DNA from: Promethearchaeota archaeon
GTDB taxonomy: Archaea; Asgardarchaeota; Lokiarchaeia; Sigyniarchaeales; SOKP01
Length of the DNA: 64,000 bases
Assembly: GCA_019058365.1 (NCBI GenBank)
Contig: JAHPZE010000002.1
Location: 186,001-250,000 of the forward strand
Reading direction: 5' to 3'
The translations under genes and the position numbers were made by a program. Below, piece by piece: positions 38,598 through 48,102 of this stretch. Below the pieces are notes generated by a model. That model made no database searches, had not been told where the DNA came from, and saw nothing but the letters and a program-made list of their open reading frames with translations. Every line of letters begins with the position of its first letter. Within the stretch, counting starts at the first letter, position 1.

Positions 38598-38849
38598 CTA
38601 GGTTATCCTAGTGAAAAGTTTATCATTAGGGTCAAATGGTTGATTTGGTAATGCTTTAATTGAGATGAAAGGGAGCTTTATGGGGCCAAAAACATCTCTA
38701 ACGTAAGCGATCTTGACATATTTCTCGTTGTAGATCGACTTCTTAATAATTTGTTCTAATTTATTATTCCATTGTTTCGCTCTAAAGATGTGATGGTTCT
38801 TAGTTGATTGTCCAATATAGAAAAAGTTCAATTTAACCCAGTTTTTCAA
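38598..38849 (-). CDS. gar1: H/ACA ribonucleoprotein subunit Gar1
   Basis: 83 residues. VKIAYVRDVFGPIKLPFISI matches the core of Gar1 (consensus G-V-x-D-V-F-G-P-V-x-x-P-Y-v-x-V), which binds Cbf5 in the H/ACA pseudouridylation complex. The N-terminal part is less conserved. It is upstream of TFB by 45 bases; the linkage gar1-tfb supports the assignment. Confidence 0.85.
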   Translation of the reverse strand: MKNWVKLNFFYIGQSTKNHHIFRAKQWNNKLEQIIKKSIYNEKYVKIAYVRDVFGPIKLPFISIKALPNQPFDPNDKLFTRIT

Positions 38850-39241
38850 GAGATCCCCTAACTAAGTGGATGAAATTTAAAATAAATGATGGTTGTTAAT
38901 ATTTAAATATAATGGTTTTTATTTCCCACCAATACAAAATGGTAAATTAAGGGATTAATAATCTAAAAAGAATTTTATTGAAAAATTCCCTAAAAAAAGA
39001 ATATGAGTAATTTTTTTAGGTTTGGGATTTTTAGGGAGATAATCTACATTTTTTAATATGACTATCTGATATTTGAGGTTTCCTTTTAAAAACATTGGAT
39101 AAATATGTAGCTAATTAGATATAAAATATAAAAGTGATCTGACTTAATATTAAGATTTTTTTCTCATTTAACATAAATTTTAAAAATTCATAGCTATAAT
39201 CTTTACAAAATTAAGTTTTTATATCTTTTTAGTGAATATGA
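38850..39241. other. Divergent intergenic region, nothing recognised
   Basis: 392 bases of AT-rich DNA between gar1 (minus) and the CTERM protein gene (plus). It contains long A and T runs and presumably both promoters. I see no coding frame and no strong hairpin. Confidence 0.5.
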
Positions 39242-40450
39242 ATGAAATCAAATGATAAAGTAAAAAATCTATTTTTAATTATCCTAGGAATTGTTCTCGC
39301 CTTTACCTTAATATCTAGCAGAGATCTTAATATCAAAACGGGAAATTACAGAAATCAAGTAAAGATAGATATATTAAAAACATCATTAATATCTGGAAGA
39401 ATTCATATTGACAATAATTGGTCTGATGCAAAGTTCGCGGGGATCTGTACTGGTTCTGGTAATTCTTCCGATCCTTATGTTATAGAAGATTTGGTTATAG
39501 ATGGTGGAGGTGCAGGAAGTTGTATCCTTATTGAAAACTCAGAAGACTACTTTAAAATAGAAAATTGCACTATATCCAACTGTGGAAGTGTTTTTTACGA
39601 TTCGGGTATTAAATTAATTTCAGTAAATAATGGCAATTTATCTAACAACCGTGCTTTAAATCTTGATTCTTTTGGGCTCGTTATGTATGAAAGTAACAAT
39701 ACTATCGTTGTAAATAATATGTTTAGTGGTGAACGTGGCATCTCGATTCAATTTTCTAAAAATGATGTTATATATTTCAATCAGTTTATTGGTAGTACGT
39801 TCTCAGTTGAAACTCATTATTGTACTAATAATAGATGGAGTTCACTAGAACAAATAGAATATTTTTATAGTAGTAATACATATAAGAATTACCTCGGTAA
39901 CTATTATCAGGATTACAATGAACTTGATAATAACAATGATGGGATTGGAGATACTCCAATGATCTTAGATCAACATCTACCCTCATCTGAATGGATTTAT
40001 CTTGACTATTATCCATTGATTGCTCATATACAGTATTATGAGCTTTCTGTAGAGATTCAACCTCCTGATGCTTTTGTGTTATCATCTAATGCGGGAACTC
40101 CCGAAACAGATGGAAATTTTACTTTAACCTGGACTATTGCTGATAGAGCCTCAAATTATTCTGTTTATCAACACTCTGGGGTAATAACTGACATAAATGA
40201 TAGCCTAACGATACTATTAAATGAAACCATAGATCTTTCGCTTGCATTAACGGATTATCCTCTAGGTATTTATTATTTTATAGTTGTTGCTCGTAATAAT
40301 TATGGGCAAAGTATTTCAAATAATGTAAAGATCGAAATAGAAAGTCCTAATGAAGGCAACCCTACTGTTTTCGGATATAATATGTTCATTTTAATCAGTA
40401 TTATTTGCTTAATCTCAGTGATTCTAACTAAGAAGCTAAAAAAGCCTTAA
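39242..40450 (+). CDS. Secreted beta-helix/FN3-like surface protein with CTERM tail
   Basis: 402 residues. A signal-type hydrophobic helix at about 9-25 is followed by a short NosD/right-handed beta-helix region (SDPYVIEDLVIDGGG, IENCTISN, NNTIVVNNMF) up to about 205, then a Tyr-rich link and an Ig/FN3-like domain at about 275-375 (TDGNFTLTWTIADRASNYS). The C-terminus is GYNMFILISIICLISVILTK plus KLKKP: a hydrophobic helix and basic tail with an upstream Gly-Tyr-Asn, the layout of a lokiarchaeal C-terminal sorting signal. It should be exported and processed at the surface. A paralogue is at 61993-63108. Confidence 0.85.
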   Translation: MKSNDKVKNLFLIILGIVLAFTLISSRDLNIKTGNYRNQVKIDILKTSLISGRIHIDNNWSDAKFAGICTGSGNSSDPYVIEDLVIDGGGAGSCILIENSEDYFKIENCTISNCGSVFYDSGIKLISVNNGNLSNNRALNLDSFGLVMYESNNTIVVNNMFSGERGISIQFSKNDVIYFNQFIGSTFSVETHYCTNNRWSSLEQIEYFYSSNTYKNYLGNYYQDYNELDNNNDGIGDTPMILDQHLPSSEWIYLDYYPLIAHIQYYELSVEIQPPDAFVLSSNAGTPETDGNFTLTWTIADRASNYSVYQHSGVITDINDSLTILLNETIDLSLALTDYPLGIYYFIVVARNNYGQSISNNVKIEIESPNEGNPTVFGYNMFILISIICLISVILTKKLKKP

Positions 40451-40754
40451 GATAAAATTATATAAAGTTTTATTCTATATTCATTGTCATCCTATAAGTT
40501 GTTTATTTTGTGGTAATTTTATTTCATTTTTCCGGACTTAATTTAAAATGCTCAATTTAATAAATCTGATCAATTTATTAATATAATTATTTCTTCTATT
40601 CAATCTTTTAATCAAAATCTTTGTTGATTAGATACTAACACATTGCTTTAATCGACAGTCCGAATTCTTCTAAAGTTACTCATTATTGAATAAAAAGAAT
40701 CAATATAATAAACCCCATATACTTTTGAGATTTTCATTTCTTAAGCATAATTTT
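40451..40754. other. Convergent intergenic region, nothing recognised
   Basis: 304 AT-rich bases between the stop codons of the CTERM protein and RaSEA genes. I see no coding frame. Poly-T runs near both stops are consistent with transcription termination. Confidence 0.5.
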
Positions 40755-41855
40755 TCAGTCAAAAACTTTCTTCAAGTTATACTTTTTCTTACAGGTACAT
40801 TCATATCCATTTTGATCTAACTCGCTCAAATCCTGAGAGAGAACGAAATGTTTAAGTCTTTCTTTTGCTGAAATTTCGCATTCTCTTTTTAAGCAATTAT
40901 GGATCCCTCTTTTTGTTCCCGCTCCAGAAGGATCAGATAAAATACGTAAATTTTTTAAATTTTCTTGGGTTAAAGACTTTTTTAAGCATTTAAATAATGA
41001 ATAAAACCAAGGAGGTCTATAGCGATTTTGAAACCATAAATATTCTGCAAGAGTTCCTTTTTGTATATTCAATGGGTTAATTGATATTGAATTCACGTTT
41101 AGTTCTACTAATTTTTTTATAGATTGGGAACAATCATCAATCGCTGCTTGTTCATTCATGAATGGAGGTTTCAGTAAAAGATAAACTCTTACTCCAATAT
41201 TATATTCTTTTAATCGCTGTAACGTACTTTTAAAATCCTTGAATACAACTCCTTTATTTATATAGTTGTTTCTAATATAATCATCAACAGTTTCAAGCCC
41301 AATAGCAATTTCTAAGTATTTTTTATCAAAAAATTCTCTAATTTCTTCTAATTTTTCTACCGTTATGTATTCTAACCGTGATTCTATAACAAACTCCTTA
41401 AATTTTTCTACTTTTGAGATTTTTTCATAGATGTAGTTTCTAGCTTCTTGTGGTATTTCATTTTCATCCAAGAAGCTTCCAGAATTGTAAATTTTAAAAA
41501 TATAATTATGAGGGTCTTGTTTGATTTCATTTATCTTATTATTATAAGCATAATCAAATTGATTAATAAGTTGGGTAGTTGAAACCTCTTCATTTACAGC
41601 ATCCAAATAATATCCACACATGGAACACCCTCCATGTTCACTTGCACCCCAACTGCATCCCTTTGATCGTAAAATAATCGTAAATTCTTTTCCAATTTCC
41701 TCTCTAAGTCTATCTTCTTTTATCCAAAAACTAATTGGTCGCTCTATTACCTCTAATCCATATTTGATTCTCTTTTTTAAAGCTTCCCATCTAATCGAGT
41801 TAATCTTCTCAACAATTGGTTTATTATCTTTAAAAAAAGTATTATTTCCATTCAT
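40755..41855 (-). CDS. Archaeosine radical SAM enzyme RaSEA
   Basis: 366 residues with the unusual radical SAM motif C-x9-C-x2-C: Cys67, Cys77 and Cys80 in KGCSWGASEHGGCSMCGYY. This spacing and the SEHGGCSMCGYY phrase are typical of the archaeal protein RaSEA, which with ArcS converts preQ0-lysine to archaeosine in tRNA position 15. The gene overlaps the 3' end of arcS by 14 bases. Four cysteines near the C-terminus (HNCLKRECEI and YECTCKKKY) may bind another cluster or zinc. Confidence 0.92.
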   Translation of the reverse strand: MNGNNTFFKDNKPIVEKINSIRWEALKKRIKYGLEVIERPISFWIKEDRLREEIGKEFTIILRSKGCSWGASEHGGCSMCGYYLDAVNEEVSTTQLINQFDYAYNNKINEIKQDPHNYIFKIYNSGSFLDENEIPQEARNYIYEKISKVEKFKEFVIESRLEYITVEKLEEIREFFDKKYLEIAIGLETVDDYIRNNYINKGVVFKDFKSTLQRLKEYNIGVRVYLLLKPPFMNEQAAIDDCSQSIKKLVELNVNSISINPLNIQKGTLAEYLWFQNRYRPPWFYSLFKCLKKSLTQENLKNLRILSDPSGAGTKRGIHNCLKRECEISAKERLKHFVLSQDLSELDQNGYECTCKKKYNLKKVFD

Positions 41856-43923
41856 TTATTTTTACAATTCTCCCACTTTTAGAATTTTTGATAAAATTAG
41901 AGCCAACTAATAATACTCCACTTCCTAAAATTTTTTTTTTTCCTTTATCTAATATGACGACTTGATTATTAGGAATGAGATCTAAACTATAATCTAACAC
42001 TCCTGCTCGAAATAATGTATTTCCTTGTAATTCTTCACCGTCAAAGACAATATAGTTTGAATTTATAGAACTATAAGATTTAAATAACCTTTTAAGTCCA
42101 TTAAGTGTTAATTCTATTTGCCCTGTTGAGTGTTTAAAAACTCCTAACTTTTCATTAGTTTTTAGGTCCTTCAAATCAATCTGATCATTAAATCTAATTC
42201 GAATCGGTTTTAGGCCATTAGTAATAATATTAATACCCGCATTTGTACCAAATTGATAATCTAGGATTTTCATAAATTTTCTAATCCATGTTTTTGAGTA
42301 ATTCTCACTTTCCAAATAATTTTTTTTAGGTTGAAATTTATCCTTAAACTTCATAATTAAGCTCTCTAAAGATTGAAGTGATTTAATAGAAGTTGTTTTA
42401 TCAGAGATTTCAGAGAAAAGAAAATTATGTGGTAATTTAGAAGAAGCGCTGTTTACGATTTCGAGATATTCATTTTTTAAATGGCAAATAATAGGTATAT
42501 TTGGGTCATATTTTTCTATTAATTTAATAAGCATTTCTGATGCAATATTTATTTCTTCACTATCCCATTCCCCAGTAACAGAAATATCGTAAGAATTAAC
42601 GGGATAAACATTTTCTAACTGTCTAGGAATACACCCAAGAGGAGAGGTTAAGATCATTTCTTGAAAAGTAGGAAATTCTGGAAATTTTCTAGTACTATTA
42701 TAAAACTTCTTATGAGATTTGGATTCTGAATATGGTTTCTTAGCTGAACATGGTAGTAAAATAATTAATGTTGTCCAAGGTTCAGGTTCAAAATTTTTGA
42801 TTGTTCTTTCCCTAAACTGCTTGAAATCTGGTCTATTATATGACAATGGTCCGATTAATCTTATTTTTTTACTTTTTTGCCTTATCGGAGTTTCATATTT
42901 AATAATATCAAAATATTCTTTATCTAAAATCTTTAACATCGAAATTAAGTTTGTATCATCAAAAGAAGACTTTTCCACAAATGCTCGAAAATCTTCGTAA
43001 TTCAGGTATTGTTTGGTTTTATTCATATAATTATTTGCCGTAATTAGATTATGTAAGCTTAATAAATCAATCTTTTCAGAAGAATGTTTATTATATGATA
43101 TGTTAATCAAATTACCTTTACACGCTATGCATGAACATGGAAAATATTTTATTTTATATATCGGTAATAGATATTCTATCGTATCATAGAAATTCTCCGC
43201 AGATAAAAACAATAAATATGAAGAATCAATTAGATCTATTCCTAGGTAAATTAGTAATGGATAATATTTCGGAATTATTCTTCCAGAAGCCATAATAATT
43301 ATATTATTATCCAATTCTAGTTTTATTTTAATTATAATTTTCAAAATATTTCGATAATTGCTGATATTATCAAAAACATCCGCTAAATTAACAATTTTTA
43401 TATTTTCAAATTGTTTAACAATTGGAATATAAAGATCTAATAAATCAACATAATCAAATATTTTTATAGTTAAACCAAAATTTAGTTGTGGATGATTATT
43501 CAATATTCTTTCTGTATTTAAAAGATAATTTTTTACTTCTTTTGTAGCAAATTCTTTAGTAATACTAGTAGTGGGAATATTGAATGGAATAAGTGATATT
43601 ATATTATCTTTGGAAAATACATTGCTATTATTTATTAATATTTCTTGAAATTTTTGTAGAGTACCAGGATATGTAAATAAAAATCCAGTATTTCTGAATT
43701 TCTCCCATATAAAACCAATTTTCAAGAAAAATTCTTTAGAAATTGTAAATAAATCATGATTCTCAAATTCTTGAATAAAACTAAATTGTTTCATTAATGA
43801 ACTTTTTATAGGTATAATTATGTTAGGTGTAGTAATAAATAATTTGCGTTCTTTAGAAAAGATGATTCGTCCAATTCTAGAATAACCAATCTTACTTGAT
43901 AATACTTCAAAGAAATATTTCAT
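41842..43923 (-). CDS. arcS: Archaeosine synthase ArcS (tRNA-preQ0 lysine transferase)
   Basis: About 693 residues with a TGT-like N-terminal domain, a middle part with LLPCSAKKPYSESKSH and SPLGCIPRQLENVYP, and a C-terminal PUA domain (about 620-690: NNQVVILDKGKKKILGSG). These are the known ArcS features; ArcS adds lysine to preQ0 in tRNA. ATG at 43921-43923 is preferred over TTG nine bases upstream. It is directly coupled to RaSEA, so the pair is a dedicated archaeosine operon. D-loop G15 of the two tRNAs in this window would be a substrate. Confidence 0.9.
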   Translation of the reverse strand: MKYFFEVLSSKIGYSRIGRIIFSKERKLFITTPNIIIPIKSSLMKQFSFIQEFENHDLFTISKEFFLKIGFIWEKFRNTGFLFTYPGTLQKFQEILINNSNVFSKDNIISLIPFNIPTTSITKEFATKEVKNYLLNTERILNNHPQLNFGLTIKIFDYVDLLDLYIPIVKQFENIKIVNLADVFDNISNYRNILKIIIKIKLELDNNIIIMASGRIIPKYYPLLIYLGIDLIDSSYLLFLSAENFYDTIEYLLPIYKIKYFPCSCIACKGNLINISYNKHSSEKIDLLSLHNLITANNYMNKTKQYLNYEDFRAFVEKSSFDDTNLISMLKILDKEYFDIIKYETPIRQKSKKIRLIGPLSYNRPDFKQFRERTIKNFEPEPWTTLIILLPCSAKKPYSESKSHKKFYNSTRKFPEFPTFQEMILTSPLGCIPRQLENVYPVNSYDISVTGEWDSEEINIASEMLIKLIEKYDPNIPIICHLKNEYLEIVNSASSKLPHNFLFSEISDKTTSIKSLQSLESLIMKFKDKFQPKKNYLESENYSKTWIRKFMKILDYQFGTNAGINIITNGLKPIRIRFNDQIDLKDLKTNEKLGVFKHSTGQIELTLNGLKRLFKSYSSINSNYIVFDGEELQGNTLFRAGVLDYSLDLIPNNQVVILDKGKKKILGSGVLLVGSNFIKNSKSGRIVKINEWK

Positions 43924-44079
43924 TATTTTCAATAAAAGGTATTATTTTTTTGTATAAATTATTTCACTATAAATTAAGATATTTCTCAAAATTATTAAGA
44001 ATTTAGACAATTGAAGTCATTATTATTCTTGAAATTTTTTACTTTTTAGAGTTAATTTAATGGTTGTAAATAATCTAAA

Positions 44080-45042
44080 CTAAAAAATAAAGAAATTTGT
44101 ATAGGGTTTTAACTCATCTAAAACAAAATTAGTATATGTATCTTCTATCTCTTCAGAAGTGTATAGGTCCCTAATAAAAATAGCATAATCTTCAATCCTC
44201 TTAACTCTCACAATTGCAAATAATCCATATTGTTCTCCCATCCTAAATAAATCTGTGATAAATTGGTTTTTTTCTAAATTCAATGCAATTTCATTATATT
44301 TGGAAGGATCTTTAGGTTTAATACGAACAAGATATTTTCCTTTATAACCTACTTTTTTAGGAGAAAAATTAATAGAATAATTGAGTATAATACCATTTAC
44401 CTCAAGTTTTTTTATTCTATTATGTATTGTTGATTGAGAAAATTCAATATTATATTGATTTTTCATTATATCCCGAATCTCATATGTTGATATTGGTTTC
44501 TTTTCTTGTTCTTCTTGCAATATTTTTAATATCAAAGAATCATTTCTGTCCATTGTAAATTCAGAATTTAAATCCACCTCATCTATTTTGATGCCATTAG
44601 TCTTAAACACTCGTATTGTCTCAAGTATCTGATACTTCTTAAAATAAGATTCAGCCATGATATTATCAATTTTTTCCAGTCCTTCATGATAGTCTTTAGT
44701 AGATTTAAAAACGAATAGAGCTATTAAAGAGAATTCTCCTAAGATTCCATCAAGCATTTTTAAATGTGGAATTTTTAACAGTTTTTCCAATATTTGAGGT
44801 TCTCTAGGATTAGTTTTAATTTCTAGAATAACATATTTTAGATTATCTGGCTGGATGTAAGGATGAATATTAATTGTAATATTTTCAATTATTTCTTGTT
44901 TTCTTAGGAGCTCAATCTTGTTATGAATTGTTTGTCGTGTAAGGCCTAAAGCTTTTACATTTTTCGAAACATAAAATTTCGATCTTCCACCAAACATTCT
45001 AATTAATTGAAGAGCTGCTGCTCTATCAGTAGAATTAATCAT
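44080..45042 (-). CDS. Tandem Lrp/AsnC-type transcription regulator
   Basis: 320 residues that form two complete Lrp/AsnC modules in a row. Module 1 (about 1-160) has a helix-turn-helix (LTRQTIHNKIELLRKQEII) and a RAM-like domain. Module 2 (about 165-320) has a second one (FSQSTIHNRIKKLEVNGIIL) and another RAM-like domain. A single chain would then make an intrinsic dimer. It is divergent from ahcY (133 bases between starts), so control of ahcY is possible but not shown. Confidence 0.85.
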   Translation of the reverse strand: MINSTDRAAALQLIRMFGGRSKFYVSKNVKALGLTRQTIHNKIELLRKQEIIENITINIHPYIQPDNLKYVILEIKTNPREPQILEKLLKIPHLKMLDGILGEFSLIALFVFKSTKDYHEGLEKIDNIMAESYFKKYQILETIRVFKTNGIKIDEVDLNSEFTMDRNDSLILKILQEEQEKKPISTYEIRDIMKNQYNIEFSQSTIHNRIKKLEVNGIILNYSINFSPKKVGYKGKYLVRIKPKDPSKYNEIALNLEKNQFITDLFRMGEQYGLFAIVRVKRIEDYAIFIRDLYTSEEIEDTYTNFVLDELKPYTNFFIF

Positions 45043-45175
45043 TTCATTACAATTTATTATTTGTTAATAAATATAATAAATTAATTGTTAAATAAAGATT
45101 TAAATTTTTATATATTTAATGAAAAAAAGATTAATAAATTAATTATTACTAAAATTAATATTATTATAAACAATT

Positions 45176-46456
45176 GTGAAATTTTCTATGGTAAATTATA
45201 AAATAGCTGATGAAAGTTTAGCAGAAAAAGGTAAAGAAGCTCTATATATAGCTGAAAATAAAATGCCTGTAACTGCTAAAGTTATTCGTAAAAGATTTGA
45301 AAAAGAGAAACCGTTAAAAAATATAACGATCGCCGGTTGTTTGCACGTAACAAAAGAAACTGGGATTCTTGCTCGAACCTTGAAAGCTGGAGGAGCTGAA
45401 GTATATCTCTGTGGGAGTAATCCATTATCAACCCAAGATGATGTAACAGCAGCATTGATACAGGAAGGAATTAATGTTTTTGCATGGCATGGCAATACTG
45501 ATGAGGAATTCTATTGGTGTATAAAGCAATGTTTAAAAGCTAAGCCAAATATTTTAATTGATGATGGTGGTGATATGATTGTTACTGCTCATCAAGAATA
45601 TCCAGATCTTATATCCTCTGGAACTATAATCGCTTGTCAAGAAGAAACTACCACAGGTGTTAAGAGATTTAGAGCTATGGATAAAAAAGGAGTTCTAAAA
45701 GTGCCACTTTTTCCTGTTAATGATGCCAGATGCAAAAATCAATTTGATAATGAACTAGGAACAGGGCAAGGTATAGTATCTGCAATTTATGGAATGCATG
45801 TTCTTTTTGCAGGCAAAAACGTAGTTATCGGTGGATATGGTCATTGTAGTTCAGGTATGGCACTCAGAGCGCGGGGATTAGGTGCGATCGTAACTGTTAC
45901 AGAAGTTGACCCAATAAAGGCATTACAAGCCGTATTTGCAGGATTTAGAGTTCAAAAAATCGAAGATACGCTCCCTAATGCTGAAATAATTTTAACCGCA
46001 ACTGGTTGTAAACATGTTATTCCTCCAACGATAGAGATGTTCGATAAGTTGAAGAATGGCGTCATTCTTGGTAATCTTGGACACTTCGATATTGAGATCC
46101 CCACAAAAGAACTCTATGAATATGCAAAAGAAATTAAACCAATTAGACAAAACGTAGAAGAATTAATTTTTCCTAATGGTAAAAAAGTCTATCTCCTAGC
46201 TAAAGGACGATTAGCTAATTTAGTCTTATCAGAAGGTCATCCAAGTGAAGTTATGGACATGTCATTTGCCCTTCAATCCTTAATGTCGGAATATATCGTA
46301 AAAAATAAAGATTCCCTAAAACCAGGTATGCTTGAGGTTCCAACTGATATTGATGATAAAGTTGGATTTCTCAAATTAAAATCAATGGGTATTGAAATCG
46401 ATAAATTATCCGAAGAACAATACAATTATATTCATGGATTTCTCGAAGGTACCTGA
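45176..46456 (+). CDS. ahcY: S-adenosylhomocysteine hydrolase
   Basis: 426 residues with HGNTDEEFYW, DDGGDM, KNQFDNELGTGQG and the NAD-binding VIGGYGHCSSGMALRARG followed by TEVDP. These are the substrate- and cofactor-binding motifs of adenosylhomocysteinase, which recycles S-adenosylhomocysteine formed by the many methyltransferases of this genome (ArcS/RaSEA use SAM chemistry; TrmY and Nep1 are SAM-dependent). The GYGHCSSG phrase differs a little from the usual GYGxVGKG. The start is GTG at 45176. Confidence 0.94.
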   Translation: MKFSMVNYKIADESLAEKGKEALYIAENKMPVTAKVIRKRFEKEKPLKNITIAGCLHVTKETGILARTLKAGGAEVYLCGSNPLSTQDDVTAALIQEGINVFAWHGNTDEEFYWCIKQCLKAKPNILIDDGGDMIVTAHQEYPDLISSGTIIACQEETTTGVKRFRAMDKKGVLKVPLFPVNDARCKNQFDNELGTGQGIVSAIYGMHVLFAGKNVVIGGYGHCSSGMALRARGLGAIVTVTEVDPIKALQAVFAGFRVQKIEDTLPNAEIILTATGCKHVIPPTIEMFDKLKNGVILGNLGHFDIEIPTKELYEYAKEIKPIRQNVEELIFPNGKKVYLLAKGRLANLVLSEGHPSEVMDMSFALQSLMSEYIVKNKDSLKPGMLEVPTDIDDKVGFLKLKSMGIEIDKLSEEQYNYIHGFLEGT

Positions 46457-46487
46457 AATAATTAATTTTTATTTAATTTTTTTAATT

Positions 46488-46562
46488 CTATACTTTAGGG
46501 TTTAAAATGTCATCAGCAGGGATATTTTTTCTCCGTAAACTTCGAAAACAAGATTTCCACAA
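46488..46562 (-). pseudogene. Relic of an ArsA/Get3-like gene 3' end
   Basis: About 75 bases on the minus strand are a degraded copy of the 3' end of the ArsA-like gene at 48815-49840. The block at 46501-46555 aligns with 48842-48892. Two extra A residues cause a frameshift; with these removed it reads NLVFEVYGE, then NIPADDILNPKV and the same TAG stop (functional copy: NLAFEVYGENISADEILYPKV). No further 5' part is visible. A partial duplication or the remnant of a deleted paralogue is likely. Confidence 0.75.
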
Positions 46563-46749
46563 TACTTTTTACTTTTTTCCTTTTAGTCTAGTCTATATAT
46601 TTATAAATTCGCATCTGCTTCGGTAAAACACATTTTGCATAGGTTATGCAAGTAATAATGTACTCAATTTTCATGAAGGAGGAGGAAATGAGAGTTTTAG
46701 CTTGATGTGTCTGTTTTTCTATGTTCTAATTTATAGAATTATAATATAG

Positions 46750-47538
46750 TTAAATATATTCATTCATTTTTTTTATCACAATTTTTTTAAAAAATTTCAA
46801 TTTCTTTAAGTATTTGAATCCTGGTACTGCGATAATTTCTTGATTACATGCTTTTTGTATCTTCTTAGTTATATAACCTTTTACTGCAATCTCTTTTCCA
46901 GCGAGTTTGAAGCTTTCGTGAATTTTTATAATGCGAGGGAACTTTAATTCTTGTTCATGATTTATCCCCTTTCCCCCTATTTTTGACGAATTGCGGACTA
47001 ATTTGGCAATTATTCTACTGTCAAAAAATCGTTCAAATATCTTAAAGTAATTAATAATATTTTCAGCGGTTATTTTTTCAATGTTATCATATACAATTAA
47101 TGGAATAATAGGTTTCTTGGTTATTGAATCACTAACATGATGAAAAAATAATCCACTATCATTAACTCTAATTTGAGAACAATCAGCTGTACTATATAGT
47201 CTTTCAAGAAAACATTTCATTAAGGAAGACATGGTAAAAATATAGATGGGTGTTGCATAAATGATGACCTCCGCCTCTGCCATCTTTGAGAATATTTCTC
47301 TACAATCATCTTTCTCAGCATAGATACATCTTAAGTAATGTGCATCAGTTTGACAAGTATTACATCCTATACATCTTTTAATTTTTTTTTCAGATAAGTT
47401 TATGATTTCTAGTTCTGAATCGTTGCTTATGACCCCTTCTCTGATTTTATTTAATAAGAAGAAAGTATAACCTTTATTTCCACTAAAACTTCCATTTAAA
47501 GCTAATATCTTTTTAAATCCTTTTTCCATATTTTTCAT
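46750..47538 (-). CDS. NAD(P)H-dependent FMN reductase / iron-sulfur flavoprotein
   Basis: 262 residues. ILALNGSFSGNKGYTFFLLN is the FMN-binding loop of the flavodoxin-like fold, and CIGCNTCQTDAHYLRC gives a compact C-x2-C-x2-C-x8-C cluster site as in archaeal iron-sulfur flavoproteins. YATPIYIFTMSSLMKCFLER is the second flavin-contact region. It is three bases downstream of the TetR gene in the same direction, so the regulator probably controls it. The natural electron acceptor is unknown. ATG is present at 47538 and 47529. Confidence 0.88.
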   Translation of the reverse strand: MKNMEKGFKKILALNGSFSGNKGYTFFLLNKIREGVISNDSELEIINLSEKKIKRCIGCNTCQTDAHYLRCIYAEKDDCREIFSKMAEAEVIIYATPIYIFTMSSLMKCFLERLYSTADCSQIRVNDSGLFFHHVSDSITKKPIIPLIVYDNIEKITAENIINYFKIFERFFDSRIIAKLVRNSSKIGGKGINHEQELKFPRIIKIHESFKLAGKEIAVKGYITKKIQKACNQEIIAVPGFKYLKKLKFFKKIVIKKMNEYI

Positions 47539-47541
47539 ATT

Positions 47542-48090
47542 TTATTTGAAATTTATCAAATCTGAAAAAATAGAAATTAATTCTGATACAGTGTAAAACT
47601 CATGTTTTTCAAAAATAATCTGAGTAATCATACCTAGTGCAAATGTTCTGATCTTGTTTATCATTGCTATTTGCCTTTCTTTAGGTAAATTGTTCAAAAT
47701 AGGGTCTCTTAAAGCCAATTTATAAACATAATCCAATCTCTGTTCAATAATCTTTTTCCGATAAGTTCGAGAAATTTGATATCCGAAAAACATTTCTCTA
47801 CAGAGTTCCATTTCGTTTTGAGCAAATTGAACGTAACCTACTCCAAGCTTGATTGCAATTGACTCGTGTGAAATCTCTTCTATTGTTTTTCTAAGCAGTT
47901 GTTGACTTTGATTTATTATTTCCTTTTTTAATTCCTTCTTTGATCCCAATTCAGAATAGATTGGCATCGTCGAGCAATTTAGCATTTTTGCGAGTTTTCG
48001 AATCGAAAATTTACCTGAACCATATATTCGAATGAATTCAAGTGCATTCTCGATAATTAGATCCTTAGTATATTCAGTTGGTCGAGGCAT
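47542..48090 (-). CDS. TetR-family repressor
   Basis: About 182 residues from ATG at 48088-48090 (MPRPTEYTKDLIIENA). The N-terminal part holds a TetR helix-turn-helix (GKFSIRKLAKMLNCSTMPIY), followed by a helical ligand-binding domain. Two tandem palindromes lie 13 bases before this ATG; a TTG start upstream would run toward the operator. It heads an operon with the FMN flavoprotein. The inducer may be a quinone-like or redox-active compound; this is inference from the partner enzyme. Confidence 0.88.
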   Translation of the reverse strand: MPRPTEYTKDLIIENALEFIRIYGSGKFSIRKLAKMLNCSTMPIYSELGSKKELKKEIINQSQQLLRKTIEEISHESIAIKLGVGYVQFAQNEMELCREMFFGYQISRTYRKKIIEQRLDYVYKLALRDPILNNLPKERQIAMINKIRTFALGMITQIIFEKHEFYTVSELISIFSDLINFK

Positions 48091-48102
48091 TATTTTGTTC
48101 AA

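Noticed and set aside
46688..46705. Strong Shine-Dalgarno (AAGGAGGAGG) before a five-codon frame MRVLA
   Set aside because: Too short to be a gene; probably a relic of a gene start or chance. A similar mini-frame lies at 61894.
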